The translations under genes were made by a program, and so were the position numbers. A DNA stretch of 64,000 nt from Helcobacillus massiliensis. GTDB taxonomy: Bacteria; Actinomycetota; Actinomycetes; Actinomycetales; Dermabacteraceae. The notes under the pieces were generated by a model, which searched no databases, was not told where the DNA came from, and saw only the letters and a list, made by a program, of their open reading frames with translations. The stretch lies in NCBI RefSeq assembly GCF_014191425.1, contig NZ_JACHWP010000001.1:682001-746000 (forward strand), given 5' to 3'. This document shows, one piece after another, positions 10,255-19,983 of the stretch; the stretch's first letter is position 1, and every line of letters begins with the position of its first letter.

Positions 10255-11220
10255 ATGCCGCGCTTGATCCTGGGGGCCGACATCGGCGGCACCAGCACCC
10301 GCCTCCGCCTCACCCGCGGGGAAGTCCGCGTCGCCGAGCGCAACGGCGGCGGCTGCAACATCCGATCCTCCGGGACTGACGCCGCCGGGCGTGTCGCCGA
10401 CCTCCTCACCGAACTCGCCGGGGACGCCCGCGCCGCGGGGGAGGACCTCGCGTCGGTGGAGGCGGCGGTGCTCGGTGTTGCGGGCGCCGGGCCGGCACGG
10501 CACGCGGAGGTCAGCGCGCTCCTGCTGCCCGCTCTCGCGCGGGCGGGCGTGCCGGCCGGGGTGGGCAGGGTGGTCGATGACCAGGTCACCGCGTTCACCG
10601 CGGGTGCCGGCCGGGTGGGGGCCGACGGGTTCCTGCTGCTCGCCGGCACCGGCGCCGCCGTGGCTCGGTTCGAACAGGGCCGGATGGTCGCCCGGGCGGA
10701 CGGCATGGGCTGGCTGCTGGGGGACTGCGGCTCCGCCGTGGACATCGGCCGACGGGTGCTGCGCGCCGCCGCCGCCGATCTCGACCACCGAGGCCCCGCC
10801 ACGGCGATGACTGCGCGGGTGCTGGAGGAGCTCGGCATCGCGGGCAGCACCAGGCCCGCGGGCAGCGGGGACGCGGTGGATGTGCGCCAGGCGCTGATCC
10901 AGGCGGCGGATCCGCTGACGCCCGCCCAGTGGGGCCGCTTCGCCCGCATCCCCGGCAGCTGCGCGGGGGATGTGGTCGCGCAGAGCATCATCGACGGCGC
11001 CGCGAGTGACCTCGTGGCGACGCTGGACGCGCTGGGTGCACCCGTCGGCGCCCTCGTGGTGCTGGCGGGCGCTCTGCTCGCCGCCGACACCCCGATCACG
11101 CGGAGGGTTGAGCAGGCGCTGGCGGCGCGGGGCCTGCAGACGACGCGAGCAGCAGAGCCCGTGGTGGGGGCGCTGCTGCTCGCGCAAGCGGATGAGGACG
11201 GGTCAGTGCTCGATCGCTGA
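10255..11220 (+). CDS. BadF/BadG-type ATPase, probable N-acetylmuramic acid / N-acetylglucosamine kinase
   Basis: The 321-residue protein has the ASKHA-fold phosphate motifs GADIGGTSTR (residues 7-16) and LLLAGTGAAV, plus GMGWLLGDCGSA, as in the NagK/MurK-type sugar kinases of the BadF family. These phosphorylate amino sugars at C6. It would provide the MurNAc-6-phosphate that the fused MurQ needs, which fits its divergent position. AGAGGAGGA precedes ATG 10255. Its last 18 bases overlap the end of the convergent opcA-pgl gene. Specificity for MurNAc rather than GlcNAc is inference from context. Confidence 0.82.
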   Translation: MPRLILGADIGGTSTRLRLTRGEVRVAERNGGGCNIRSSGTDAAGRVADLLTELAGDARAAGEDLASVEAAVLGVAGAGPARHAEVSALLLPALARAGVPAGVGRVVDDQVTAFTAGAGRVGADGFLLLAGTGAAVARFEQGRMVARADGMGWLLGDCGSAVDIGRRVLRAAAADLDHRGPATAMTARVLEELGIAGSTRPAGSGDAVDVRQALIQAADPLTPAQWGRFARIPGSCAGDVVAQSIIDGAASDLVATLDALGAPVGALVVLAGALLAADTPITRRVEQALAARGLQTTRAAEPVVGALLLAQADEDGSVLDR

Positions 11221-12909
11221 GGCCGCCTCCGGATCAAGGAACCAGGTGGTGGAGACGGTGCCGCGCACGGCGGACGCCGGCAGGTTCACCGGGTCGATGT
11301 CGCCGTGGGCGCGGGCCGCGAACTCCGCCTTCTCCTCACCGGCCACGAGGAACACCACGTGGCGGGCCGCGTTCAGCATCGGCCACGTCAGCGAGATCCT
11401 CTCCGACGGCGGCTTCGGCGAGTTCCGCACCGACACCGCGGACCGGGTCGCATCGCCCGCGTCCTCATGATCGGGGAACAGGGACGCGATGTGCCCGTCC
11501 TCGCCCATGCCGAGCAGGACCACGTCGAAGAATGCGCGCTCCTCGTCGGTCTCCTCCGTGTGGGCGCTGTCCGCACCCAGCAGGGACAGCTGCTGGCCGT
11601 ACCAGGCGGCGGCGTCGTCCAGTTCCATGCCCATGTCGCTGGCCGGCATCGAGTGCACGTTGTACACGGGGATGCCAGCGGTCAGCGTCAGCGCGGACAG
11701 GGCCGGGCGGTCGTTGCGGTCATCGGACTTCGTCTCCACGAAGCGCTCATCGCCCCACCAGACGTGGACCTTCGAGGCGGCCACATCGGTGGAGTGCAGC
11801 AGTTCGCCGATGCGGCGCGCCACCTGCGTGCCGGTGCGGCCACCGGTCATCGCGATGTGGGCGATGCCGCGCTCACGGACCGCTTCGTCGATCATCTCCA
11901 CGGAGAACTGCGCCGCATGCTCGATGAGGTCGTCCTTGTCCTTCACCCGGATGTCCGACGGCGCCGGCTTGCCGGTCGCGAAGTCCTTCACATCCACGTG
12001 GTGGGGGAACGCCGCGGTCAGGACCCTGCCGTAGATGTCGTCCGCATCGAGGCGACGCAGTTCCTCACTGAGGAGGTCGTGCATGGTCCGCACCGGCATC
12101 GTCACCGACTGGTCATCGGTCTCGCCGGGGGTGGACACGATCACCGTGTGCGGGGAGACGCGGCGCAGCGTGATGTCGCCGTCCTCACGGTGCAGGGTGA
12201 TGGAGATCAGACCGAAGTCGCCGTCGGTGTCCTTCACCGTCACCGGCACGCACAGGAAGTCCGCGAGCCACTGCCGCATCAGGGTCACCGTCGGCTTGTT
12301 GAGCTTCCCCTCGATGGTGACGGCGGTTGGGGCGCTGATCGGCGGCTGCTCGTACGCGGCTGCGAGCAGTCCCCGCCAGTTCGTCAGGCGGCTCCAGCAC
12401 AGGTCCGTGTCGCCGGGATGGTAGTTGTGCGACAGGCGGCGGATCACCGCGTCCGGGTCGTCCGCGGCGAGCGCATCGGTGATGCGGCGGGTGGACAGCG
12501 CCCCCACCACGTCCTGGCTGGGGCACACCGGCGGAGCCGCCGACCACCAGGTGACGATCGGCGCATCCGGCAGCAGCAGTGGGGTGATCAGCGTGTCCAT
12601 GCCGTTGACCACCAGGCCCGACGGGCGCAGCACGATCAGCTCACCGGCGCCGGCGTCGGCACCGACGCGGACCTCCGCGTCGAGCGCGTTGCGGTCGGTG
12701 TCGCCCTGCGGCACGATCACGATGATCCGCGCCGGATGCTCATGCGAAGCGTGGACGGCGACATCGATGCTGTCATCCAGGTGGTCCTCCGGGGAGATCA
12801 CCACGAGAGTGGCGACCCGGCCGAGCGTGACCAGGCCCGTGTCCTCGCGCAGTTCGATCAGGACCCGGCTCACCTCGGACGTGGTGGTGTCCTTCATCGT
12901 GTGGATCAT
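11203..12909 (-). CDS. opcA-pgl: Fused OpcA (glucose-6-phosphate dehydrogenase assembly protein) and 6-phosphogluconolactonase
   Basis: The 568-residue protein has an OpcA domain (about 1-310: SRVLIELREDTG near the start, PDAPIVTWW, and DTDLCWSRLTNWRGLLA) followed by a 6-phosphogluconolactonase domain (about 320-568: MTGGRTGTQVA, VHVWWGDERFV and LLGMGEDGHIASLFP with the catalytic His region). OpcA is needed for G6PDH activity in actinobacteria and cyanobacteria; Pgl hydrolyses the lactone that G6PDH makes. In most actinobacteria opcA and pgl are adjacent separate genes. The start is ATG 12909: it overlaps the zwf stop (ATGA) and has GGAGG five bases upstream; a TTG at 12921 is less likely. 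Confidence 0.92.
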   Translation of the reverse strand: MIHTMKDTTTSEVSRVLIELREDTGLVTLGRVATLVVISPEDHLDDSIDVAVHASHEHPARIIVIVPQGDTDRNALDAEVRVGADAGAGELIVLRPSGLVVNGMDTLITPLLLPDAPIVTWWSAAPPVCPSQDVVGALSTRRITDALAADDPDAVIRRLSHNYHPGDTDLCWSRLTNWRGLLAAAYEQPPISAPTAVTIEGKLNKPTVTLMRQWLADFLCVPVTVKDTDGDFGLISITLHREDGDITLRRVSPHTVIVSTPGETDDQSVTMPVRTMHDLLSEELRRLDADDIYGRVLTAAFPHHVDVKDFATGKPAPSDIRVKDKDDLIEHAAQFSVEMIDEAVRERGIAHIAMTGGRTGTQVARRIGELLHSTDVAASKVHVWWGDERFVETKSDDRNDRPALSALTLTAGIPVYNVHSMPASDMGMELDDAAAWYGQQLSLLGADSAHTEETDEERAFFDVVLLGMGEDGHIASLFPDHEDAGDATRSAVSVRNSPKPPSERISLTWPMLNAARHVVFLVAGEEKAEFAARAHGDIDPVNLPASAVRGTVSTTWFLDPEAASAIEH

Positions 12910-14423
12910 GGGCGCCTCCAATGCCGTCCGTCGCGGGCGAGCATGTCATGCGCCGTCTGGGGGCCCCAGGTGCCGGCGCGGTACGGGCTGGGCGGCATGC
13001 TCTCCGCCCAGAACTCGGTGACGGGATCGAGGATCGCCCAGGACAGCTCCACTTCCCGCTGGCGCGGGAAAAGTGGCGGGTCGCCCAGCAGCATGTCCAG
13101 GATCAGACGTTCGTACGCCTCCGGCGACTCCTCCGTGAAGCTGGAGCCGTACACGAAGTCCATCGAAACGTCCCGCACCTCCATCTGGGAACCCGGCACC
13201 TTCGAACCGAACCGCATCGTCACACCCTCATCCGGCTGGATGCGGATCACGATCGAGTTCTGCCCGAGGTCCTTTGTGTCCGTGTCGTTGAACGGGAGGA
13301 ACGGCGCAGACTTGAAGACCACGGCGATCTCCGTGACCCGTCGGCCCAGGCGCTTGCCGGCGCGCAGGTAGAACGGGACACCCGCCCAGCGGCGCGTGTT
13401 GACGTTCAGCTGCATCGCCGCGAACGTCTCCGTTTCGGAGTCCTCCGGGATGCCCTCCTCCTCCAGGTAGCCCTTCACCCACTGGCCGCCCTGCCAGCCG
13501 CCCACGTACTGGCCACGGGCCGTGGAGGTGGCGAGGTCACCGGGCAGTTCGACCGCGGCAAGGACCTTCTCCTTCTCGGCGCGCAGGTCCGCGGCTTCGA
13601 ACGAGATCGGCTCCTCCATCGCGGTCAGCGCGAACAGCTGCAGGAGGTGGTTCTGGATGACGTCGCGGGCGGTGCCGATGCCGTCGTAGTAGCCGGCGCG
13701 CGACCCGATGCCGATGTCCTCAGCCATCGTGATCTGCACGTGGTCCACATAGTTGGCGTTCCACACCGGCTCGAACATCTGGTTGGCGAAGCGGAAGGCG
13801 AGGAGGTTCTGCACCGTCTCCTTGCCGAGGTAGTGGTCGATGCGGAAGACGTCCTCCTCATCGAACACCTTCTCCACCACGTCGTTCAGTTCGCGTGCGC
13901 TCTCGAGGTTGTGCCCGAAGGGCTTCTCGATGACGACGCGCCGCCACGACCCGTTCTCCGACGCGTTCAGGCCGGAGTTCGCGAGCTGCTCGCAGACCTG
14001 AGGGAACGCCTTCGGCGGGATCGACAGGTAGAACGCGTGGTTGCCGCCGGTGCCGCGGGTCTCATCGAGCTCCTTCACCACGTCGGTGAGGCGCTCGTAC
14101 GCGGCGGTCTCATCGAACTCGCCGGTGACGAAGCGCAGGCCGCCGCGCAGCTGGTCCATCACGCTCTGGCGGAAGCCGGTGCGGGCGCCCTCCTTCACCG
14201 CCTCTTCGACATAGTCGGCGAAGTCCTCATGCGACCAGTCGCGGCGCCCGAAGCCGACCAGGCCGAAGCTCGGCGGCAGCAGGCTGCGGTTGGTGAGGTC
14301 GTAGATCGCCGGCAGCAGCTTCTTCTTCGCGAGGTCACCGGTCACACCGAACATGACCATCGAACTCGGTCCCGCGATCAGCGGCAGGCGCCGGTCGCGG
14401 GGATCGCGCAGGGGGTTGTTCAC
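12906..14423 (-). CDS. zwf: Glucose-6-phosphate 1-dehydrogenase
   Basis: This is the first enzyme of the oxidative pentose phosphate pathway, reducing NADP. The 505-residue protein has the N-terminal dinucleotide-binding FGVTGDLAKKKLLPAIY and the active-site signature RIDHYLGKE (194-202), plus VVIEKPFGHN (164-172). The start is GTG 14423, preceded by GGGAGGACA. It follows tal by 23 bases and overlaps opcA-pgl by four bases. The coupling places the dehydrogenase next to its assembly factor and the enzyme for its product. Confidence 0.96.
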   Translation of the reverse strand: MNNPLRDPRDRRLPLIAGPSSMVMFGVTGDLAKKKLLPAIYDLTNRSLLPPSFGLVGFGRRDWSHEDFADYVEEAVKEGARTGFRQSVMDQLRGGLRFVTGEFDETAAYERLTDVVKELDETRGTGGNHAFYLSIPPKAFPQVCEQLANSGLNASENGSWRRVVIEKPFGHNLESARELNDVVEKVFDEEDVFRIDHYLGKETVQNLLAFRFANQMFEPVWNANYVDHVQITMAEDIGIGSRAGYYDGIGTARDVIQNHLLQLFALTAMEEPISFEAADLRAEKEKVLAAVELPGDLATSTARGQYVGGWQGGQWVKGYLEEEGIPEDSETETFAAMQLNVNTRRWAGVPFYLRAGKRLGRRVTEIAVVFKSAPFLPFNDTDTKDLGQNSIVIRIQPDEGVTMRFGSKVPGSQMEVRDVSMDFVYGSSFTEESPEAYERLILDMLLGDPPLFPRQREVELSWAILDPVTEFWAESMPPSPYRAGTWGPQTAHDMLARDGRHWRRP

Positions 14424-14446
14424 TCGTGTCCTCCCGGTCGGCGCGC

Positions 14447-15571
14447 TCAGGCGTTCTCGGACGGCCGAGCGGAGCCGACGGTGTCCAGCAGCTCACCCCA
14501 GGCGTCGACGAACTTCGACACGCCTTCGGACTCCAGCTGTGCGAACACGTCCGCGAGGTCGATGCCGGCCTCAGCGAGGCGGTCGAACAGCTCCTCCGCC
14601 TTCTCCTCCTCATCGGCGGCGCTTGCGACGGTGAGGCGGCCGGAGGCGTCGCCGTGGTCGGCGAACGCGTCCAGGGTCTTCTCCGGCATTGTGTTCACCG
14701 CCGGGTCGGTGACGAGCTCGTCCACGTAGAGGGTGTCGGAGTAGTCTTCGTTCTTCACACCGGTGGACGCCCACAGGGGACGCTGCACATTCGCGCCCTT
14801 CTCCTTCAGCGCACCGAAGCGCTCCGAGGAGAACTCGCGGGCGTACAGCCCGAACGCGGCGCGACCGTTCGCCACGGCCGCCTTGCCGAGCAGTTCGAGG
14901 GCGTCGCCGCCGATCTCCTCCAGGCGCTTGTCGATCTCCGTGTCCACGCGGGAGATGAAGAACGAGGCCACCGAATGGATCGTGGCGAGATCGCGGCCGG
15001 CCTCTGCCGCCTTCTCCAGGCCCTCCAGGTAGGCCTCGATGACCTCCTCGTAGCGGGCGACGGAGAAGATGAGAGTGACGTTGACGCTGATGCCGCGGGA
15101 GATCACTTCGGTGATCGCCGGCAGACCCTCGAGGGTCGCCGGGATCTTGATCATGACGTTCTCGCGGTCCACCAGGTCGTACAGGCGCTGCGCCTGCTCG
15201 ATGGTGGCGTCGGTGTCGTTGGCGTGGCGCGGATCCACCTCGATGGAGACGCGGCCGTCGTACCCCTGGGTGGAGCGGTACAGGTCCATGAAGACGTCGC
15301 AGGCGTCGCGCACGTCATCGGTGGTGAGTGCTTCGATGATGCCGTCCACGTCGCGGCCGTCGGCGTAGAGGCCTGCGATCGCGTCGTCGTAGTCCTTCGA
15401 GCCGGAGATCGCGCCCTGGAAGATCGACGGGTTCGTGGTCACACCGACCACGTTCTTCGAGGCGATCAGGTCCTTCAGGCCGCCGCTGGTGAGGCGGTGG
15501 CGGGAGAGGTCGTCCAGCCAGATGGAGACGCCGGCATCGGACAGGGCCTGAGTGTTCGGGTTCTGAGCCAT
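14447..15571 (-). CDS. tal: Transaldolase
   Basis: This moves a three-carbon dihydroxyacetone unit between sugar phosphates in the non-oxidative pentose phosphate pathway. The 374-residue length fits the actinobacterial transaldolase type. Motifs include [12 protein letters not shown] near the N terminus and [14 protein letters not shown] with the Schiff-base lysine, then NVTLIFS. ATG 15571 follows GAAAGGA. The frame remains open upstream across the tkt end but without a supported start. It sits between tkt and zwf in one minus-strand operon. Confidence 0.95.
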   Translation of the reverse strand: MAQNPNTQALSDAGVSIWLDDLSRHRLTSGGLKDLIASKNVVGVTTNPSIFQGAISGSKDYDDAIAGLYADGRDVDGIIEALTTDDVRDACDVFMDLYRSTQGYDGRVSIEVDPRHANDTDATIEQAQRLYDLVDRENVMIKIPATLEGLPAITEVISRGISVNVTLIFSVARYEEVIEAYLEGLEKAAEAGRDLATIHSVASFFISRVDTEIDKRLEEIGGDALELLGKAAVANGRAAFGLYAREFSSERFGALKEKGANVQRPLWASTGVKNEDYSDTLYVDELVTDPAVNTMPEKTLDAFADHGDASGRLTVASAADEEEKAEELFDRLAEAGIDLADVFAQLESEGVSKFVDAWGELLDTVGSARPSENA

Positions 15572-15621
15572 GGGTTCCCAGTCCTTTCGGGAGGGTCGTC
15601 GGGTGAGCGGGATGGTGCGGG

Positions 15622-17712
15622 TCAGTTGCCGGCAGCGGCGAGGGACTCCTTCGCCGCCTTCATCACGTTGTCGGCGGTGAAGCCGAACTCCTCGAACAGC
15701 AGGGCGCCGTCGGCGGACGCGCCGTAGTGCTCGAGGGAGACGGCGCGGCCGGCGTCGCCGAGGTAGCGGTGCCACGGCATCGCAATGCCCGCCTCGACGC
15801 TGACGCGCGCCTTCACGGAGCTCGGCAGAACCGATTCGCGGTACGCCTCGTCCTGCTCCTCGAACCACTCCATGCACGGCATGGACACGAGACGGGTGGG
15901 GATCCCGTCGGCCTCCAGCTTCTTCTGCGCGGCAGCGGCGTGCTGCACCTCGGAGCCGGTGGCGATGAGGATCAGCTGGGGCTCAGCCGACGCCTCCTTC
16001 ATCACGTACGCGCCTTTGGCGAGACCGGCGGCGTCGGCGTACTCCTCGCGGTCGAACGTCGGCACCGCCTGGCGGGTCAGAATGAGGCCGACGGGGCCGC
16101 GGTCCCGCTCCAACAGGGCCTTCCACGCCTGAGCGGTCTCGGTCGCGTCAGCGGGCCGCACGATCGACAGGTTCGGGATCGCACGGTACGCGGCGAGGTG
16201 CTCGACCGGCTGGTGCGTGGGGCCGTCCTCACCGAGGCCGATGGAGTCGTGCGTCCACACGTAGGTGGAGGGCACGTTCATCAGGGAGGTGAGGCGGACA
16301 GCGCCGCGCATGTAGTCGGCGAACTGGAAGAAGGTGCCGCCGTACGGGCGGGTCAGGCCGTGCAGCGAGATGCCCGCGAGGATCGAGCCCATCGCGTGCT
16401 CACGGATGCCGAAGTGCAGGGTGCGGCCGAACGGATTGCCGGAGAAGTCCTCGGTCTGATGCTCGGTCGGGATGAACGACGGCTCCCCCTTCATCGTGGT
16501 GTTGTTGGAGCCGGCGAGGTCAGCGGAGCCGCCCCACAGCTCAGGAACCACATCGGCGAGGGCCTCAAGGATCTTCCCGGAGGCGGCGCGGGTGGCGATG
16601 CCCTTCTCATCGGCATCGAAGGCGGGCAGGGCGTCGGTGAGGTCCGGCAGTTCACGCTTCTGCAGACGCTCAAGCAGCTCGGCCTTCTCAGGGTTCGCGC
16701 TCTTCCAGGCGTCGAACTTCTTCGCCCACTCATCGCGCTCGGCCTGGGTCTTCTCACCGCGGGCGCGGGTGTGCTCGAGCACCTCGGGGGCGACCTCGAA
16801 GTCCTTGTCGGGGTCGACCCCGATGTTCTCCTTCAGGCCGCGGATCGCTTCGGCGCCGACGGCGGAGCCGTGGACGGACGCCTTGCCCTGCACGCCCGGC
16901 AGCGGCCAGCCGATCATGGTCTTCAGCTGGATGAAGGTCGGCTTGTCGGTGACCTTCTTGCCGTCCTCGATCGCCTGCTTGAGCGCGGCAACGTCCTCGC
17001 GGTACTGGCCACCGTTGCGCCAGTCCACGGTGCGCACATCCCAGCCGAGCGCTTCGTACCGGGCGGCGACGTCCTCGGTGAAGGCGATCTCGGTGTCACC
17101 CTCGATGGAGATCTCGTTGTCGTCCCAGATCACGACGAGGTTGCCGAGCTTCTGGGTGCCGGCGAGGGAGCTGGCCTCGTGGGAGACGCCCTCCTGCAGG
17201 TCGCCGTCGGAAGCGATGACGTAGGTGAAGTGGTCGAACGGGCTCTCGCCGGCGGGAGCGTCCGGGTCGAGCAGGCCGCGCTCACGGCGCTGCGCCATGG
17301 CCATGCCCACGCTCATGGCGACGCCCTGGCCGAGGGGACCGGTCGTCACCTCGACGCCGTCGGTCACGAAGTTCTCCGGGTGGCCGGGCGTCTTGGAGCG
17401 GAAGGTGCGCAGCTGCTTGAGGTCCTCGAGCTCGAGGCCGACTCCGGCGAGGAACAGCTGGGCGTACTGGGTGATGCTGGAGTGGCCGGCGGAGAGCACG
17501 AAGCGGTCGCGGCCCATCCAGTTCGGGTCCTTCGGGTCGTACGCCATGACGTCCTGGTAGAGGAGGTAGGCGGCCGGGGCGAGGCTGACGGCGGTGCCGG
17601 GGTGGCCGTTGCCGACCTTCTCGACGGCGTCCACAGCGAGGGTGCGGGCGGTGTCAACGGCGCGGCGGTCGAGGTCGGTCCAGCCCTCGGGAGCGATGAA
17701 GTCAGTGGTCAT
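15622..17712 (-). CDS. tkt: Transketolase
   Basis: A thiamine-diphosphate enzyme that transfers two-carbon units. The 696-residue protein has the substrate-site [10 protein letters not shown] near the N terminus, the thiamine-diphosphate motif beginning [13 protein letters not shown] and ending in DDN, and the pyrimidine-domain segment [15 protein letters not shown]. The start is ATG 17712 after AAAGGAAA; a long in-frame extension upstream crosses the divergent promoter region and is rejected. It is the first gene of tkt-tal-zwf-opcA/pgl. Confidence 0.97.
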   Translation of the reverse strand: MTTDFIAPEGWTDLDRRAVDTARTLAVDAVEKVGNGHPGTAVSLAPAAYLLYQDVMAYDPKDPNWMGRDRFVLSAGHSSITQYAQLFLAGVGLELEDLKQLRTFRSKTPGHPENFVTDGVEVTTGPLGQGVAMSVGMAMAQRRERGLLDPDAPAGESPFDHFTYVIASDGDLQEGVSHEASSLAGTQKLGNLVVIWDDNEISIEGDTEIAFTEDVAARYEALGWDVRTVDWRNGGQYREDVAALKQAIEDGKKVTDKPTFIQLKTMIGWPLPGVQGKASVHGSAVGAEAIRGLKENIGVDPDKDFEVAPEVLEHTRARGEKTQAERDEWAKKFDAWKSANPEKAELLERLQKRELPDLTDALPAFDADEKGIATRAASGKILEALADVVPELWGGSADLAGSNNTTMKGEPSFIPTEHQTEDFSGNPFGRTLHFGIREHAMGSILAGISLHGLTRPYGGTFFQFADYMRGAVRLTSLMNVPSTYVWTHDSIGLGEDGPTHQPVEHLAAYRAIPNLSIVRPADATETAQAWKALLERDRGPVGLILTRQAVPTFDREEYADAAGLAKGAYVMKEASAEPQLILIATGSEVQHAAAAQKKLEADGIPTRLVSMPCMEWFEEQDEAYRESVLPSSVKARVSVEAGIAMPWHRYLGDAGRAVSLEHYGASADGALLFEEFGFTADNVMKAAKESLAAAGN

Positions 17713-18004
17713 GAACAGTTTCCTTTCGGGAGTGTTCGGCTCGGCCCGCTCGCGGCCGCCGATGCGGCGGGGGCGGAGGCGGAGCTCGGCATCAGCGCAT
17801 CCGAGCCTAACGCTTCCCACTCGGCTCACTCTGCGAGGTCCACGTCTCGCGCGCCCGGTCATCACGGCGGGGCCGGGGCCGAGTGGGCGTGACGTGCAAC
17901 GCCCCTCAGATGCTGGCCCACCAGCGCCCCCGCCGATACACTGGCCGGGCCCGTGGCCCTTGGAGCGCGGGTGTGTCGGACAGCGAGAAGACGAGGTCGG
18001 TGAC
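17713..18004. promoter_or_regulatory. Divergent promoter region tkt / ctaB
   Basis: No gene is visible in these 292 bases. On the minus strand TAGGCT (17809-17804) is a good actinobacterial -10 for tkt, giving a leader of about 85 bases. On the plus strand TACACT (17937-17942) is a likely -10 for ctaB. Neither has a convincing -35 hexamer. Confidence 0.5.
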
Positions 18005-18976
18005 GTGACGAAACCCGTGGACAGCCCAGTGCAGGCAGAGCCCGCCGCACCTGAAGCAGTGCAGGTGAGCGCGCCGCAGCGGCCCCGGTCCGTCAAGCGC
18101 ACCGTGCTCAACTACGTGGCGCTGACCAAGCCGCGCATCATCGAGCTGCTGCTCATCACCACCGTGCCCACCATGTTCCTCGCGGCCGGTGGCTTCCCGC
18201 CGTTCCTGCTGATCCTCAACACGATCATCGGCGGCTACCTCGCGGCCGGCGGCGCCAACGTGCTCAACATGTTCTTCGACCGCGACATCGACGCGAAGAT
18301 GAAGCGCACGAAGAACCGCCCCCTGGTGACCGGTGAGATCAGCCCCCGCGCCGCCGTCATCTTCGGCCTGGTGCTCTCGGCGCTGTCCACCGTGTACCTG
18401 TGGGTGCTGGTCAACGCCGTGTCGGCGATGCTCGCGCTCGGCGCCATCGTCCTGTACGTGGTGTTCTACACCCTGATCCTCAAGCGCCGCACCAGCCAGA
18501 ACATCGTGTGGGGCGGCGTCGCCGGCTGCATGCCCGTGCTAATCGGCTGGTCGTCGGTGACCGGGACCGTGTCCTGGACCGCGTTCCTGCTGTTCCTCGT
18601 CATCTTCTTCTGGACGCCGCCGCACTACTGGCCGCTCGCGGAGAAGTTCACCCGCGACTATGAACGCGCCGGTGTGCCGATGCTGCCGGTCGTGTCCTCC
18701 CGCCGGAACGTGGCGGTGCAGATGATCGCCCACACCGTCGCCATGGTCGCCTGCTCTCTCGCGATCATCCCTCTGGCACCGACCGGCCCGGTGTACGCCG
18801 TCGCCGCCATCGCCGTGGGCGCCTGGTTCCTTGCCCTGATCATCCGCTACGCCGTGCGCGTGTTCCAGGGCCGCACCGGCCGCGATCTCCACCCGATGGG
18901 GGTCTTCCACGCCTCCATCACCTACCTGACGCTGCTGTTCGTGGCGCTCGCGCTCGACCCGTTCCTGCGCTTCTGA
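18005..18976 (+). CDS. ctaB: Protoheme IX farnesyltransferase (heme O synthase)
   Basis: This membrane prenyltransferase makes heme O for the cytochrome oxidase. The 323-residue protein has a UbiA fold with about eight or nine helices and the Asp-rich substrate motif NMFFDRDIDAKMKRTKNRPL. The start is GTG 18005, with GAGG eight bases upstream; the hydrophobic core begins after a ~45-residue Pro/Ala-rich leader. In actinobacteria ctaB is normally divergent from tkt, as here. Confidence 0.93.
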   Translation: MTKPVDSPVQAEPAAPEAVQVSAPQRPRSVKRTVLNYVALTKPRIIELLLITTVPTMFLAAGGFPPFLLILNTIIGGYLAAGGANVLNMFFDRDIDAKMKRTKNRPLVTGEISPRAAVIFGLVLSALSTVYLWVLVNAVSAMLALGAIVLYVVFYTLILKRRTSQNIVWGGVAGCMPVLIGWSSVTGTVSWTAFLLFLVIFFWTPPHYWPLAEKFTRDYERAGVPMLPVVSSRRNVAVQMIAHTVAMVACSLAIIPLAPTGPVYAVAAIAVGAWFLALIIRYAVRVFQGRTGRDLHPMGVFHASITYLTLLFVALALDPFLRF

Positions 18977-18993
18977 GCCCCACCACCGGCCCC

Positions 18994-19983
18994 ATGGACG
19001 AGCCCCTGCTCCGCGGATTCCTCACCCACATCCGCGTGGAGCGGGGGCTCGCCGCCAATACGGTCCGCGCATACCAGCGCGACCTCACCCGCTACGCCCA
19101 CTACCTCCGCAGCCAGGGCCTCGGCATCGCCGACGCCGGCAGCGAGCACATCACCGCCTTCCTCCAGGCCGTCCAGGAGGGGGCCGACGGAGGCCGCGCC
19201 CTGGCAGCGTCCTCAGCGGGCCGTATGCTCGCCTCCATCCGAGCCCTGCACCGGTTCGCGGAGGAGGACGGTGCGCGCAGCGATGACCCGTCGGCCCGCC
19301 TCACCGGCCCGGCGCGCCCCCTCGACCTCCCCGAAGCGCTCAGCATCGACGAGGTCGCCCGCATCATCGACGCCGGCTCCGGGCCGTTCACCGGCCGCCT
19401 CGCCGAGGAGCGGTCCCTGCGCAACCGGGCGCTGCTGGAGATCCTGTACGGCACCGGTGCCCGCATCAGCGAAGCGATCGGCATCGACCTCGACGACCTT
19501 CTGCTGGAGGAGAGGGTGCTGCGCCTGCACGGCAAGGGCGACAAGCAGCGCGCCGTCCCGCTGGGGTCCATGGCGATCGACGCCGTCACCGCCTACCAGG
19601 TGCGGGCCCGTCCCGTGTTCGCTCAGCGCGGCACCGGCGGCCCAGCCCTGTTCCTCGGCCACCGCGGCACCCGCCTCACCCGTCAGGCGGCGTTCACGAT
19701 CGTGCGGGACGCCGCCGAAGCAGCCACGATCCCCGCGCAGGTCAGCCCGCACACGCTGCGGCACTCCTACGCCACCCACCTGCTGCAGGGCGGCGCCGAT
19801 GTGCGCACCGTGCAGGAGCTGCTGGGGCACGCCTCGGTCACCACAACGCAGCTCTACACGCACGTGACACCGGACGCGCTGCGGGAGGTGCACGCCCTCG
19901 CTCATCCCCGGGCGCTGGACGCACCTTCGGCAGGTACGATGAACAACTGCACACCGACCGACGAGAATCAGGGAGCGACGTGA
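18994..19983 (+). CDS. xerD: Tyrosine recombinase XerD
   Basis: Resolves chromosome dimers at dif together with XerC. The 329-residue protein has the SAM-like N-terminal domain (1-95) and the catalytic domain with Arg157 (GTGARISE), Lys181 (HGKGDKQR), His253 and Arg256 (SPHTLRHSYATH), His279 (LLGHAS) and the nucleophile Tyr288 (TTQLYTHV). It has an extra C-terminal tail of about 25 residues after the usual end. The stop overlaps the GTG of the parA gene. The position upstream of parA is conserved in actinobacteria. Confidence 0.92.
   Translation: MDEPLLRGFLTHIRVERGLAANTVRAYQRDLTRYAHYLRSQGLGIADAGSEHITAFLQAVQEGADGGRALAASSAGRMLASIRALHRFAEEDGARSDDPSARLTGPARPLDLPEALSIDEVARIIDAGSGPFTGRLAEERSLRNRALLEILYGTGARISEAIGIDLDDLLLEERVLRLHGKGDKQRAVPLGSMAIDAVTAYQVRARPVFAQRGTGGPALFLGHRGTRLTRQAAFTIVRDAAEAATIPAQVSPHTLRHSYATHLLQGGADVRTVQELLGHASVTTTQLYTHVTPDALREVHALAHPRALDAPSAGTMNNCTPTDENQGAT

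Noticed and set aside
12910-12921. TTG 12921 as start of opcA-pgl
   Set aside because: ATG 12909 has GGAGG at the right distance and overlaps the zwf stop as ATGA; the TTG would place the ribosome binding site inside the gene.
17594-18004. N-terminal extension of ctaB into the tkt divergent region
   Set aside because: It would run antisense through the tkt start and promoter; GTG 18005 has a ribosome binding site and gives the usual protein length.
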